This document shows, in pieces, positions 45,858 through 55,029 of a DNA stretch of 63,516 nucleotides. The DNA comes from Bacteroidales bacterium UBA1680. GTDB taxonomy: Bacteria; Bacteroidota; Bacteroidia; Bacteroidales; UBA932. The stretch is from contig DCKG01000031.1 in NCBI GenBank assembly GCA_002320605.1, positions 1 to 63,516 of the forward strand, read 5' to 3'. The translations under genes and the position numbers were made by a program. Below the pieces are notes generated by a model. That model saw nothing but the letters and a program-made list of their open reading frames with translations. It did not search any database and was not told the origin of the DNA. Position 1 is the first letter of the stretch; each line of letters begins with the position of its first letter.

Positions 45858-47771
45858 ATGAAAAAGATATTTTTCTTAACTCTGTGCTTTTCCTTGGCCG
45901 TTTCCTGCGATTCTTTCCTCAAGGTGAATTTTGCGGATCAACCTGAACTTGAGGATGTCCTTTCTCATAATAAAACTTCAAGGGATTTCTTGGCTCACTT
46001 ATATAACTATATGCCTCTCGAAGAGGATATGGTCGGTGGCTCTGGATGGGTAGTTGGTCGTAGCTCGCAAGCCCTTTACTCTTGGTATTCGCTTGGCTCT
46101 TATCAGTTTTATCGCGCTGATAGTTTTGCCGCTACCAGTGCGACTGAAAGTGAGTACGACCAGTGGGATTATCTTTATGAGGGTATTAGGCAGGCGACTA
46201 CCTTTATCCTTAATATTGATAGAGATGTCCAGGACAATGAGGCGACAAGAATCTTGATGAAGGCTGAGGCTCGTTTTATAAGGGCATATTGCTATTATGC
46301 GCTTCTTAGGCAATATGGGCCTGTCGTCATTCTTGGCGATGGCCTTTATGATGAGAATACCGTGAATGCCGAGGTCGATAGGAATACCCTTGATGAGAAT
46401 GTCGACTGGATCGTTTCTGAACTTGATAAGGCATCTATTGATCTTCCTATGTCGATGGCAGATTGCGGAGAAGGCAACATCGACTGGCGCGGACGCGCAA
46501 CCAAAGGTGCTGCACTTGCTCTCAAGGCTCGCATTCTTACAATGGCCGCCTCACCGCTTTATAACGGATGTGAAATCTATAAAGGCCAGATGAAAAACAT
46601 TAAGGGTAAGTATTTGTTCCCTCAGGCAGCTGACCAAACCAAATGGGAAAGGGCTTCAGCGGCTTGCAAGGCAGTCATTGACCTTGGACTTTATTCGCTT
46701 TGCACATCCGAGGGCGGAGATGCTTTCAAGGCTGCGGCAGAGGGGTATCAGAAGGTTTTCTTTGAGAATTGGAACGACGAAACCATCTGGGGATGGTGGA
46801 AGCGTACTTACAACAATAAGGGGAAAATTATTTATGAGAATCTTGGCGGTACCGGAATGACAATTGCGATGGAGGTTCCTGAGGGATTTGGCAAATATTC
46901 ATTCTCTGGCATATGCCCTTCGCTTGCGCTAGTCGACAGCTATGCGATGTACGTGAGTGGCCGTTATCCGGTGACGGGATACGAGAATGATTGTGATGGT
47001 CTCGATTATTCCAAGCCAAAAGTCGATGCTCTTTCCGGGTACGTGGCAGATGGTTGGACAGAAGGATATCATCAGCCAGTAGATGCCGACTGGGCACCTG
47101 CAATCAAGGCTCACAACTCTACCATTGGCCGTGAACCTAGATTCTATGCGGCGGTTGTTCCAAATGGATTCTACTGGCCTAACCAGAATCTCGATGATGC
47201 TCGCTTTCTTGTTGGCGTACGCCCGACATCGCAGCACTGCCGCGTTGGGTATGCATGGAGACGCAATTACCCGGCAGGCATGATACTCGCCAGCCAGTCT
47301 GATTACTCTATTCTCAAAGCCGTCTATCCTGATATACGCCTTGCGGAGATATATCTCAGCTATGCGGAAGCTCTGAATGAGCAGCCATCGAGAGATGAGG
47401 CCGCAGCTATCAATTACCTCGACAAAGTTCGCTGCCGTGCTGGATTGAAGCCTATAGAGATTGCGTATCCAGAGGTGGCTGGCAATAAGGAATTGCTTCG
47501 CGCCCTTATCCAGCATGAGAGGAAAGTCGAGTTTGCGATGGAACCGCTCTCCTGGTACGACTCTCTAAGATGGATGACGGCTGGAGAAGAGTGCAACGCT
47601 GGCAACTGGACGCTCAAATGCAGTGCCGACTCATACGAGGGTAGTTATGAACGCGTAAAGAACGAATTTGCCGCACCGCCTGCTCGCTTTACGGATAGAG
47701 ATTATCTGTTTCCAATACCTTTCAGCGTGCTTACGAAAACGGTGAACATGACGCAAAACTACGGATATTGA
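45858..47771 (+). CDS. SusD-like lipoprotein, second copy
   Basis: The 637-residue lipoprotein (lipobox VSC) matches the first SusD along its length (GWVVGRSSQALYSWYS, KAEARFIRAYCYYALLRQYG, AHNSTIGREPRFYAAVVPNG, RLAEIYLSYAEALNEQPSRDE). It is slightly shorter because a loop near residue 450 is trimmed. The parallel susC-susD order shows a segment duplication within the operon followed by divergence, presumably to bind different parts of the substrate. Confidence 0.93.
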   Translation: MKKIFFLTLCFSLAVSCDSFLKVNFADQPELEDVLSHNKTSRDFLAHLYNYMPLEEDMVGGSGWVVGRSSQALYSWYSLGSYQFYRADSFAATSATESEYDQWDYLYEGIRQATTFILNIDRDVQDNEATRILMKAEARFIRAYCYYALLRQYGPVVILGDGLYDENTVNAEVDRNTLDENVDWIVSELDKASIDLPMSMADCGEGNIDWRGRATKGAALALKARILTMAASPLYNGCEIYKGQMKNIKGKYLFPQAADQTKWERASAACKAVIDLGLYSLCTSEGGDAFKAAAEGYQKVFFENWNDETIWGWWKRTYNNKGKIIYENLGGTGMTIAMEVPEGFGKYSFSGICPSLALVDSYAMYVSGRYPVTGYENDCDGLDYSKPKVDALSGYVADGWTEGYHQPVDADWAPAIKAHNSTIGREPRFYAAVVPNGFYWPNQNLDDARFLVGVRPTSQHCRVGYAWRRNYPAGMILASQSDYSILKAVYPDIRLAEIYLSYAEALNEQPSRDEAAAINYLDKVRCRAGLKPIEIAYPEVAGNKELLRALIQHERKVEFAMEPLSWYDSLRWMTAGEECNAGNWTLKCSADSYEGSYERVKNEFAAPPARFTDRDYLFPIPFSVLTKTVNMTQNYGY

Positions 47772-47810
47772 TTTTTATCAACTATAATCAACTCAATAAC
47801 AATAAATATT

Positions 47811-48857
47811 ATGGTAAAAGAAACGGGCGTAAGCTATTATGGCCTTAGCTACGCTGAGCATGCGAAGGCAGACTTTCAGGAAATGATAGACCACAATTGC
47901 AATGCGGTTGTGCTCGCACTCACGGAGTTTGACATCGATTTCTGGTTCCCGAACATCGTCGAGATCACTAAGGCAGCAAAGGATATGGGTCTCAAGGTTT
48001 ATCTTGATACATGGGGGATAGGCAAGTGGTTTGGCGGTGAGCAGACAAGTCTGTTTCTTACCAACAATGCTGGTAACAGGCAGGTTTCCGCCCTTACCGG
48101 AGAGCCTCTTGCTGCAGCATGCTTCAATACTGCCGCTTTCAGAGATTACTTTTATAGAGTAGTGGAAAAGCTTGCTGAATATGTACCTGCGGACGGTTTC
48201 TTCTGGGATGAACCACACTATCAGCTTCCAAAGGGAATCGCATCCGTCACAGGAGGCGTTGCCGACGATTGGAGCTGCCGTTGTCCTGTATGCCAGAAGA
48301 AGTTCGAGGATGAATACGGCTACCCGATGCCAAAGATTCTGACCCCGGAAGTAGTTCAGTTCCGTGAGAACAAGGCGCTCGAAATCATCCGTGAAGCTTC
48401 CGACAGAATCAAGGCAATTCGTCCAGACAGCAAGATCGTCTGCTGCGTCCACGCAACCCAGAACTCTTACTATGTTACTGAGCGTCGCGGTTATGACAAC
48501 TGGGACAAGGTTGCAAAAAACGGTAATATAGATGTCTTCAGCACTACTATCATAAACTACAATCTCCCAATGAGCTTCTTCAAGAATATCACGAAGCGTA
48601 CGGTTGACATTGCCGCAAAGTATGGCAAAGGCAATCAGCGATGGCTGATGGGCTACTACCAGGAGCCGGAAGACCTTGGCAAAATTAAGGAGGTTGTCCA
48701 TCTATACGATGAGATGGGGGTTGAGAGCCTCTTCGCCTGGACATACAGGGGAGGATTTGGAACGGTTCTCGCCGCTCCGCACGCACTTGACGTTTGGGAT
48801 ACGCTCGGCCAAGCTTACGGCGAGGTCCTGGCACCGGAATATAAACTCAAAAAATAA
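47811..48857 (+). CDS. TIM-barrel glycoside hydrolase-like protein, cytoplasmic
   Basis: The 348-residue protein has no signal peptide. Alternating strands and helices with GVSYYGLSY, AVVLALTEFDIDFW, LKVYLDTWGIG, ADGFFWDEPHY and SLFAWTYRGGFG resemble GH-A-type barrels, with Asp/Glu of FFWDEPHY at a likely catalytic strand end. A Cys cluster (CRCPVCQKKF) as in several GH-like families may bind a metal. The reaction is unknown. It starts the intracellular part of the operon, nine bases before the SIS gene. Confidence 0.65.
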   Translation: MVKETGVSYYGLSYAEHAKADFQEMIDHNCNAVVLALTEFDIDFWFPNIVEITKAAKDMGLKVYLDTWGIGKWFGGEQTSLFLTNNAGNRQVSALTGEPLAAACFNTAAFRDYFYRVVEKLAEYVPADGFFWDEPHYQLPKGIASVTGGVADDWSCRCPVCQKKFEDEYGYPMPKILTPEVVQFRENKALEIIREASDRIKAIRPDSKIVCCVHATQNSYYVTERRGYDNWDKVAKNGNIDVFSTTIINYNLPMSFFKNITKRTVDIAAKYGKGNQRWLMGYYQEPEDLGKIKEVVHLYDEMGVESLFAWTYRGGFGTVLAAPHALDVWDTLGQAYGEVLAPEYKLKK

Positions 48858-48865
48858 AATTATCC

Positions 48866-49621
48866 ATGACAAAACCAGATTACGGCTTTCTAGAGAAAGC
48901 AGAAGCAATCCTCGAGAGGGTACGCACAGAACAGGCTGCCAATGTCGACAAGGCAACTGACCTTATGGTAGAGGCAATCAGAAAAGACGAGCTCATTCAT
49001 GTATATGGTGGTGGCGGACACACGACACTTGTGATGGGAGAGATGTTCTTCCGTGCCGGTGGACTTGCCAACATCAACCCTATTATGGAAACAGGCCTTT
49101 CCGTATTCAACCAAGCTACAAAGTATCTCGAGCTTGAGCGCACAGTCAACTATGGCAGCAGCATAGTGAAGTACTATCGCATACAGCCGGGTGAGGTCTT
49201 CATAATCTTCCATAACATCGGCATCAACCCTGCGACAATCGATGCTGCCGCTGAGGCGAAGAGGTGCGGGGCACAGCTTATCGCCATAAGTTCATCATAT
49301 TGGCAGGACGAGATGCCTGCCGACCATGTCATCCGTCACCCGAACAAGAAGAATCTCTTCGATTATGCGGATGTCTGCATCGATGACTACAATCCGGTAG
49401 GGGATACTCTTATGGAGTGCAAGGGATTTGATCGTACATTCGGCCCTGTATCCAACATCGTTGACTTCTATATTGCACACTGGCTTGAGATTGAGACTAT
49501 CAACAAGTGCGTCGAGAGAGGCATCAACCCTCCTGTATGGATGTCCGCAAACCGTCCTGGCGGAGATGCAGTCAATGCAGAATATCTTAAGAAGTACTTC
49601 CCAAGGGTTAAGAATCTCTAG
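48866..49621 (+). CDS. SIS-domain sugar isomerase-like protein
   Basis: The 251-residue protein belongs to the SIS_2/UPF0309 group of sugar-phosphate-binding proteins. HVYGGGGHTTLVMGEMFFRAGG is the phosphate-binding start, and VFIIFHNIGINPATIDAAAEAKRCG with LIAISSS is the second half of the fold. Such proteins isomerise or deaminate amino-sugar phosphates, or only sense them. Its place with GlcNAc-releasing enzymes fits amino-sugar handling. The product is not determined by sequence. Confidence 0.8.
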   Translation: MTKPDYGFLEKAEAILERVRTEQAANVDKATDLMVEAIRKDELIHVYGGGGHTTLVMGEMFFRAGGLANINPIMETGLSVFNQATKYLELERTVNYGSSIVKYYRIQPGEVFIIFHNIGINPATIDAAAEAKRCGAQLIAISSSYWQDEMPADHVIRHPNKKNLFDYADVCIDDYNPVGDTLMECKGFDRTFGPVSNIVDFYIAHWLEIETINKCVERGINPPVWMSANRPGGDAVNAEYLKKYFPRVKNL

Positions 49622-49626
49622 AGAAT

Positions 49627-50298
49627 ATGTCATATATGGGGAATGCTCTTCAAGGACTGCTAGATAAGTATGATGTGGCTTTCGATGCCAATGCGCTGCA
49701 GACTCCTCTGCAGCAGTGGCGTTGCAACCGCAGGTTTGCGGAGCTGCATAAGCTTGTCGATGGGAATACAATAGAAAATGTCTGCCTGTTACGCTTCTCG
49801 CATATGACAGACGGCAAAACTCCGCTGAGCGATACTCTTTACAGGGAGTTCGACCTTTGCGAGTTCATCGGTCACGGAAAGATTACAAGTCTTAATGCTG
49901 TATTCACTAATGGCAGGACAGGTAATGTCATCGTAAAGCTTGACAATGGGGTAATAGGTAGTGTTGAGGTCGGAAACCTTCTCCCTTCCGGGAAGTCAGA
50001 TTTGGAGCGTCACGAGATAGTAGCGAGAAGGGGAGTGGCCAATGACCTCCCTATGGATGTACAGATCCCTTTACAGTCAATCTATACCTATACGGAGGAT
50101 GGAGAGGCTGGCTATCGCGATGTGGATTTCGAATTGTACGGATTTGGTGAAGAAGAAATTTCCGAAATAAGAGCCGAGTTCGAGTTCTGCAAGAACCCGT
50201 CAGCTAAAGCGGATCACGAGGCACAGGACCAGCACTTGAAAGCTGTTGTTGCTGCCGCCTTCGAGTCAGACAAGGATCATAAGAAGGTTGCGCTATGA
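49627..50298 (+). CDS. Gfo/Idh C-terminal-like partner protein
   Basis: The 223-residue protein is not a recognised named family. Its middle (GHGKITSLNAVFTNGRTGN, VKLDNGVIGSVEVG, ARRGVANDLPMDVQIPLQSIY) reads like the beta-sheet C-terminal domain of Gfo/Idh/MocA dehydrogenases without an NAD-binding Rossmann part. It overlaps the start of the following Gfo/Idh gene by four bases (ATGA), so both are probably made together and may form a complex. That relation is inferred. Confidence 0.5.
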   Translation: MSYMGNALQGLLDKYDVAFDANALQTPLQQWRCNRRFAELHKLVDGNTIENVCLLRFSHMTDGKTPLSDTLYREFDLCEFIGHGKITSLNAVFTNGRTGNVIVKLDNGVIGSVEVGNLLPSGKSDLERHEIVARRGVANDLPMDVQIPLQSIYTYTEDGEAGYRDVDFELYGFGEEEISEIRAEFEFCKNPSAKADHEAQDQHLKAVVAAAFESDKDHKKVAL

Positions 50299-51371
50299 AA
50301 CCAGTCAAGATTGCTATCCTGTCACTGACCCATGGTCATACAAGGAAATATTTTCAGGTGCTGAGCGAAAACCCGAATCTTGAGTGGGTTGCCGTAAGCG
50401 CCGAGTCCGAGGCTGTCAAGGAGAATTTCTACACCTATGGCTATACTCAGATTCCTTGCTATCTTTCCGATGAGGAGATGCTTGACGCGCATCCTGAGAT
50501 TGAGGCAGTGGTAATCGCTTCCGCAAACGTCCGTCACCTCCAGCAGGTCAAGATGTGCGCACAAAGGGGAATCCATATCCTGTCGATGAAAATCCCTACC
50601 TTTGATATGGATGAGTATCAGGAAATGATAGAAGTCGTTGAGAAGGCTGGAGTCGTTTGTCAGGTAGAACTCGAAATGCACTACAATCCTGTCATCAGCA
50701 GGATGAAGGAGCTTCTTCGGCAGAATGCGCTTGGTAATGTAGTCGGCTTCAATGCCACGAACATCACTTTGTCTCCAGTCTTCGCCTTCCCTTGGCAGGG
50801 GCAGCCGGAAATGAGCTATGGAAAAAGGATTCCTCTCCGCGAGGGAGATGCCCGCTTCCGTGGTGGTGCGCTTTGTGACCATCCTCACATCTTCGATATG
50901 ATCCGCTGGCTTACCGGCAGCGATTTCGATTATGTCTATGCTGAAGTCGGACCAAACATCCGCGATATCGAAGAAGAGGACATCATCCTTGTAAATGGCA
51001 AGATGAAGAACGGAATCAGCTTCCTGCTTGATCCTTCCTGGTCTCGTCACGAGGAAAAGGTTCCAACCCCTATAGATTGGGACTTCTTCCCTAAGAGAAT
51101 GGAGGTCAACATCAACATCTCCGGAGATAAGGGGGTGCTTCTCTCTGACTGCTTCGGTCCTAACCTGTGGCATAACGGAAAGCCGAAGGACAGGTACAGA
51201 GTGCAGTACGTTTATTTTGACGAATGGATCGGTCTCATCGACGAGTTTGTCGGCTGCATCAGGAATGGTGGCACGCCGAAGATCAACCTGCGTTGGCATA
51301 AGAAGACCATCGAGGTGATGAACGCTTGCTACGAGAGTGTCAGAACCGGTCAACCTGTTTACATCAAGTAA
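50295..51371 (+). CDS. Gfo/Idh/MocA-family oxidoreductase
   Basis: The 358-residue NAD(P)-dependent sugar dehydrogenase-like enzyme has a Rossmann start (VKIAILSLTHGHTRKYF) lacking the usual GxGxxG. VVIASANVRH follows, then ILSMKIPTF where EKP is common (Lys kept), and GGALCDHPHIFDMIRWLTG with the catalytic-type His. In Bacteroidetes such enzymes can make 3-keto-glycosides that are then cleaved without classic glycosidases, but that is only one option here. Coupled to the 223-residue partner; cytoplasmic. Confidence 0.8.
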   Translation: MKPVKIAILSLTHGHTRKYFQVLSENPNLEWVAVSAESEAVKENFYTYGYTQIPCYLSDEEMLDAHPEIEAVVIASANVRHLQQVKMCAQRGIHILSMKIPTFDMDEYQEMIEVVEKAGVVCQVELEMHYNPVISRMKELLRQNALGNVVGFNATNITLSPVFAFPWQGQPEMSYGKRIPLREGDARFRGGALCDHPHIFDMIRWLTGSDFDYVYAEVGPNIRDIEEEDIILVNGKMKNGISFLLDPSWSRHEEKVPTPIDWDFFPKRMEVNINISGDKGVLLSDCFGPNLWHNGKPKDRYRVQYVYFDEWIGLIDEFVGCIRNGGTPKINLRWHKKTIEVMNACYESVRTGQPVYIK

Positions 51372-51376
51372 TACTG

Positions 51377-52618
51377 ATGAAAAAAATCTTGGACTACAAA
51401 TGGGAGTTAGTCGTGCTCCTCTTCATGGCTTTCTTTTTCAACCAGGCTGACAGGCAGATATTCAATGTCCTTCTTCCGGATATCCAGGCGGATCTTGGAT
51501 TATCCAAGGGTCAGATGGGTCTTGTCGCGACGGTGCTTACGGTAGTGTATGGACTGCTTGTTCCTGTTGCGGGAATCCTTGGAGGTAAGTTCAGGAAAAA
51601 ATACATCATATTGGCTGCGCTCCTCGTCTGGAGCACTGCCACTATGATGACAGGTCTGGCAGAATCCCTGCTGGCCCTGATACTCCTTAGAAGCGTGGCT
51701 ACCGGCGGCGGAGAAGCTTTTTATTCTCCGTCGGCCAATGCGCTTATAAGTGAGAACCACGATGAGAGCACACGTGCAACGGCTCTATCGATTCATCAAA
51801 CAGCCCTTTATCTGGGCTTTATTTTCAGCGGAATAATTGCATCGGCCATTTCCCAGCGATTCGGGTGGCGCAATGCTTTCTATATATTCGGTGGTGCGGG
51901 ACTCGTTCTTGCCTTGGTGCTTTCTCTCAGAATCAAAGCAGTTTCTCCTACCGCTGCCGGACAGCAGTCAGCTGTGTCCAAAGTCGGGATCAAAGAGTCT
52001 CTCAAAGCATTCTTCGCCTGCCCGTCAGCTCTTTTGATAACGCTTGGCTGTGCCGGACTCCAGTTTGCAGGCTATGCCTTCTTTACTTGGATGCCTACGT
52101 ATATGAGAGAGAATCCTGCGTTCGGTCTTACTCCGACCCAATCCGCATTCCACGCCACTTTTTTCTTCCAGCTTGCTTCAATTTTCGGCGTGATGGCTGG
52201 AGCGAGAATCGCCGACAAAATGGTAGGGAAGCATCCTCTCGTCAGAGGCTGGGTCCAGGTTGCCGGATTTGTAATCGGTGCTCCGTTTATGTACATAATG
52301 GCGAAGAGCCAGACCCTTTGGGTCGTGGATGCAACGATGCTTTTCTTCGGCTTCTTCAAGGGTATGTACGATTCGAATATGATTGCGTCCCTCTATGATG
52401 TCGTGGAAGAGAAGTACCGCGCTTCTGCTACATCCTTTATGCTTATGATCGGCTTCATCGTCGGCGCAATCGCACCTTACCTTCTTGGAGCGCTCGCTCC
52501 TAAGTATGGACTTTCTTTCGGACTCCGGATGGGTTCGGTCGTGTACCTTCTTTCCGCCCTGCCTGTCCTTGTTGCAGTCCTCTTCACTCTTAAAAATGAC
52601 ATTTCCAAAATCAAATGA
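51377..52618 (+). CDS. MFS sugar or sugar-acid transporter
   Basis: From the ATG at 51377 the 413-residue protein has about 12 helices. NQADRQIFNVLLPDIQADLG and the loop GGKFRKKYI are typical of the anion:cation symporter/hexuronate branch of the major facilitator family. It would carry the released sugar across the inner membrane, linking periplasmic enzymes (GH20, GH89) with the cytoplasmic SIS and Gfo/Idh proteins. Its stop overlaps the next start (ATGA). Confidence 0.85.
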   Translation: MKKILDYKWELVVLLFMAFFFNQADRQIFNVLLPDIQADLGLSKGQMGLVATVLTVVYGLLVPVAGILGGKFRKKYIILAALLVWSTATMMTGLAESLLALILLRSVATGGGEAFYSPSANALISENHDESTRATALSIHQTALYLGFIFSGIIASAISQRFGWRNAFYIFGGAGLVLALVLSLRIKAVSPTAAGQQSAVSKVGIKESLKAFFACPSALLITLGCAGLQFAGYAFFTWMPTYMRENPAFGLTPTQSAFHATFFFQLASIFGVMAGARIADKMVGKHPLVRGWVQVAGFVIGAPFMYIMAKSQTLWVVDATMLFFGFFKGMYDSNMIASLYDVVEEKYRASATSFMLMIGFIVGAIAPYLLGALAPKYGLSFGLRMGSVVYLLSALPVLVAVLFTLKNDISKIK

Positions 52619-54807
52619 TAAAGCGAATCTTCATTATTGCGGCTGCAGTGGCAGCTTTAATTTCTTGTGCAAATCCAGAGGCTAGGAAAGCTAAGGAACT
52701 GGCTTTCCGCATCATTCCGGAGCAGGCTTCCCATTTCCGTTTCGAACGACTCTCTGACACAATGGATGTCTTCGAGCTGGAAAGCGTTGGAAGCAAGATT
52801 GTAGTTAGAGGAAACAACGCCAATTCAATGGCGTATGGGCTCAACTGGTATCTGAACAACTATTGCCATACGACGATCTCCTGGTATGTGGAGGATTCGG
52901 TTTGCATGCCAAAGGTGCTTCCTGCGGTTCCTGAAAAGGTGCGCATTAGCGCGAGGGCTAAGGACAGATTCTTCCTCAATTATTGCACATACGGTTATAC
53001 GATGCCGTGGTGGGGTTGGAAAGAATGGGAGTGGATGATTGACTGGATGGCGATGCATGGCGTTACGATGCCTCTTAACATCACTGGCCAAGAGGCTACT
53101 ATCATGAAGGTATGGGAACATTTCGGCATCCCTTCCGATAAGATTCGCGAGTCTTTCACAGGTCCTCCTTTCCTTCCTTGGAACAGGATGATGGATATCG
53201 ACAAGTGGATGGGACCTCTTCCTCAGAAGTGGATAGACGGGCAGGAAGATCTCCAGAAGAAGATCCTTGCGCGCGAGAGGGAACTGAATATGAAACCGGT
53301 GCTTCCGGCATTCAACGGACACGTTCCGGGTGCGTTTGCTAAGTTGCGACCGGAGGCTAACATCAAGGCAGTTACCAAGTGGGATGGTTTTGAGCCGGAA
53401 TATGGTTGCTGGTTCCTTGATCCTGAGGATCCTCTCTTCGGAGAAATCCAGAAGGTATTCCTCGAGGAACAGGAAAAACTGTATGGAACTTCCCATGTGT
53501 ATGGACTCGACATTTTCAACGAGGTGCATTTCTTTGATGAGATAGAAGGTGAGGAGTGGGATCCTGAGGTTCTGGCGAGAATCTCGAAGCATGTTTATGA
53601 GACTCTTTCACAGGCGGATCCTGAGGCAATTTGGCTACAGGTCGGCTGGATGCTCTATCACGATTCCGAGCATTGGACTCCGCGTCAGGTTGAAGCTTAT
53701 CTTGGCGCTGTCCCGAAAGGGAAGGTCGCAATGCTCGACTATTTCTGCGATGAGGCTGAAATATATGCGATGAACAAGAACTTCTATGGCCAGCCATATT
53801 TTTTCTGCTTTCTTGGCAATTTCGGCGGCAACACTAACCTGAGCGGTGACTTCCATTCCCTCAGCGATAAAATTGAAAGAGTTTTTGCCGAAGGTGGGGA
53901 TAATCTTCTCGGACTGGGTGGGACACTAGAAGGATTCGGTGTCAGCCAGTTCCTTTACGAATTCCTTCTTGACCGTGCCTGGAATACTGGCGTAAGCGAT
54001 GAACAGTGGGTCAGGACTCTTGCGGATCGTCACGCTGGCGAAGCATCAGAGGGCATTGAGAATGCTTGGAAAGTCCTGACTGATGATATCTATGCCGGGG
54101 GTGCAACCTACAGCGGAATTTGTCCGGTTTCCTGCATCCACCCTTGCTTTGAGGGACATTGGAACTGGACTACTCTTACAAGTGTCCCTTATACATTCGA
54201 TCAGATCGCAGCTGTCTGGAAGACTTTGCTTCAAAATCCGGAGGATACCGATTTCTACAAGTTCGATATCGTCAATGTTGGAAGCGAGGTCATCAAGTTG
54301 GCTTTTGATCCTGAACGAGATGCCTTTACCGCTTGCTATAGGGCGAGGGATGTTGAAGGGATGAAAGCGCACAGAGATTACATGAGGTCTCTATATTCGG
54401 ATTGGGACAGGCTCCTTGCCTGCCACGGCACATTCTCCCTTGAGAATTGGATTGCGCAGTCTCGCACGTGGGGCGGCACTCCGGAAGAGAAGAATTATTA
54501 TGAGAAGTGTGCGAGGCTTATCATAACCACTTGGGGTGGAACAGGCCAGCTTACCGACTATGCAAACCGTCAGTGGTGCGGTATGGTTACCAGCTACTAT
54601 CAGGGGCGTTGGGAACTCTTCTGGGAGGAAGCTATTTCCTCAGTAGAGCAGCATCGTCCATTCGACCAGGAAGGGCTTGACAAGGCCATCAGGGCATTTG
54701 AACTGAATTGGGCGGAACCTGATGAGGTCACTCTGGCATATCCTGAAGCCGGCAACGCTTATGAGGTTGCCAGCGAGATAGCTTCCAAACTCATTTGTTT
54801 CGAATAG
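52615..54807 (+). CDS. GH89 alpha-N-acetylglucosaminidase lipoprotein
   Basis: NAGLU-family enzymes remove terminal alpha-linked GlcNAc. The 730-residue lipoprotein (lipobox ISC) has the N-terminal domain (YGLNWYLNNYCHTTISWY), then the barrel with MAMHGVTMPLNITGQEA. DIFNEVHFF carries the likely acid/base Glu303, and GGTLEGFG the likely nucleophile Glu439; both align with the residues known for human NAGLU. The helical C-terminal domain is complete. It closes the rightward operon and is the strongest clue to substrate, such as mucin alpha-1,4-GlcNAc caps or similar glycans. Confidence 0.93.
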   Translation: MIKRIFIIAAAVAALISCANPEARKAKELAFRIIPEQASHFRFERLSDTMDVFELESVGSKIVVRGNNANSMAYGLNWYLNNYCHTTISWYVEDSVCMPKVLPAVPEKVRISARAKDRFFLNYCTYGYTMPWWGWKEWEWMIDWMAMHGVTMPLNITGQEATIMKVWEHFGIPSDKIRESFTGPPFLPWNRMMDIDKWMGPLPQKWIDGQEDLQKKILARERELNMKPVLPAFNGHVPGAFAKLRPEANIKAVTKWDGFEPEYGCWFLDPEDPLFGEIQKVFLEEQEKLYGTSHVYGLDIFNEVHFFDEIEGEEWDPEVLARISKHVYETLSQADPEAIWLQVGWMLYHDSEHWTPRQVEAYLGAVPKGKVAMLDYFCDEAEIYAMNKNFYGQPYFFCFLGNFGGNTNLSGDFHSLSDKIERVFAEGGDNLLGLGGTLEGFGVSQFLYEFLLDRAWNTGVSDEQWVRTLADRHAGEASEGIENAWKVLTDDIYAGGATYSGICPVSCIHPCFEGHWNWTTLTSVPYTFDQIAAVWKTLLQNPEDTDFYKFDIVNVGSEVIKLAFDPERDAFTACYRARDVEGMKAHRDYMRSLYSDWDRLLACHGTFSLENWIAQSRTWGGTPEEKNYYEKCARLIITTWGGTGQLTDYANRQWCGMVTSYYQGRWELFWEEAISSVEQHRPFDQEGLDKAIRAFELNWAEPDEVTLAYPEAGNAYEVASEIASKLICFE

Positions 54808-54810
54808 GAA

Positions 54811-55029
54811 ATACGACAACGACATCTTCATGGTAAAGAGCAAGTAGGACAGGCCAAGATCGAATGTGCCGAGAAGCTGTTCGGCTCCATCTCCACCATC
54901 AATGTGAAGTGCCATATGGTAGCTTCATATAGTGATTTGCTGGACGAGATGTGGAAAGTAGGTACTGCTTCAAAAAGCGAATGCGCAACCCTTTATTATG
55001 TGGCTGAACTTAATTCAGCCTGTCTTTGA
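54811..55029 (+). pseudogene. Possible type III restriction enzyme C-terminal remnant
   Basis: After the GH89 stop one frame without a start codon reads HGKEQVGQAKIECAEKLFGS, then SYSDLLDEMWK. That resembles the C-terminal end of type III restriction subunits as I remember them. The match is short and from memory. No other restriction genes are present, so this would be a scrap left by a deletion or exchange at the end of the utilisation locus. Confidence 0.35.

Noticed and set aside
50322..51353. Long minus-strand frame opposite the Gfo/Idh gene
   Set aside because: It is a shadow of a well-supported gene and matches no family.
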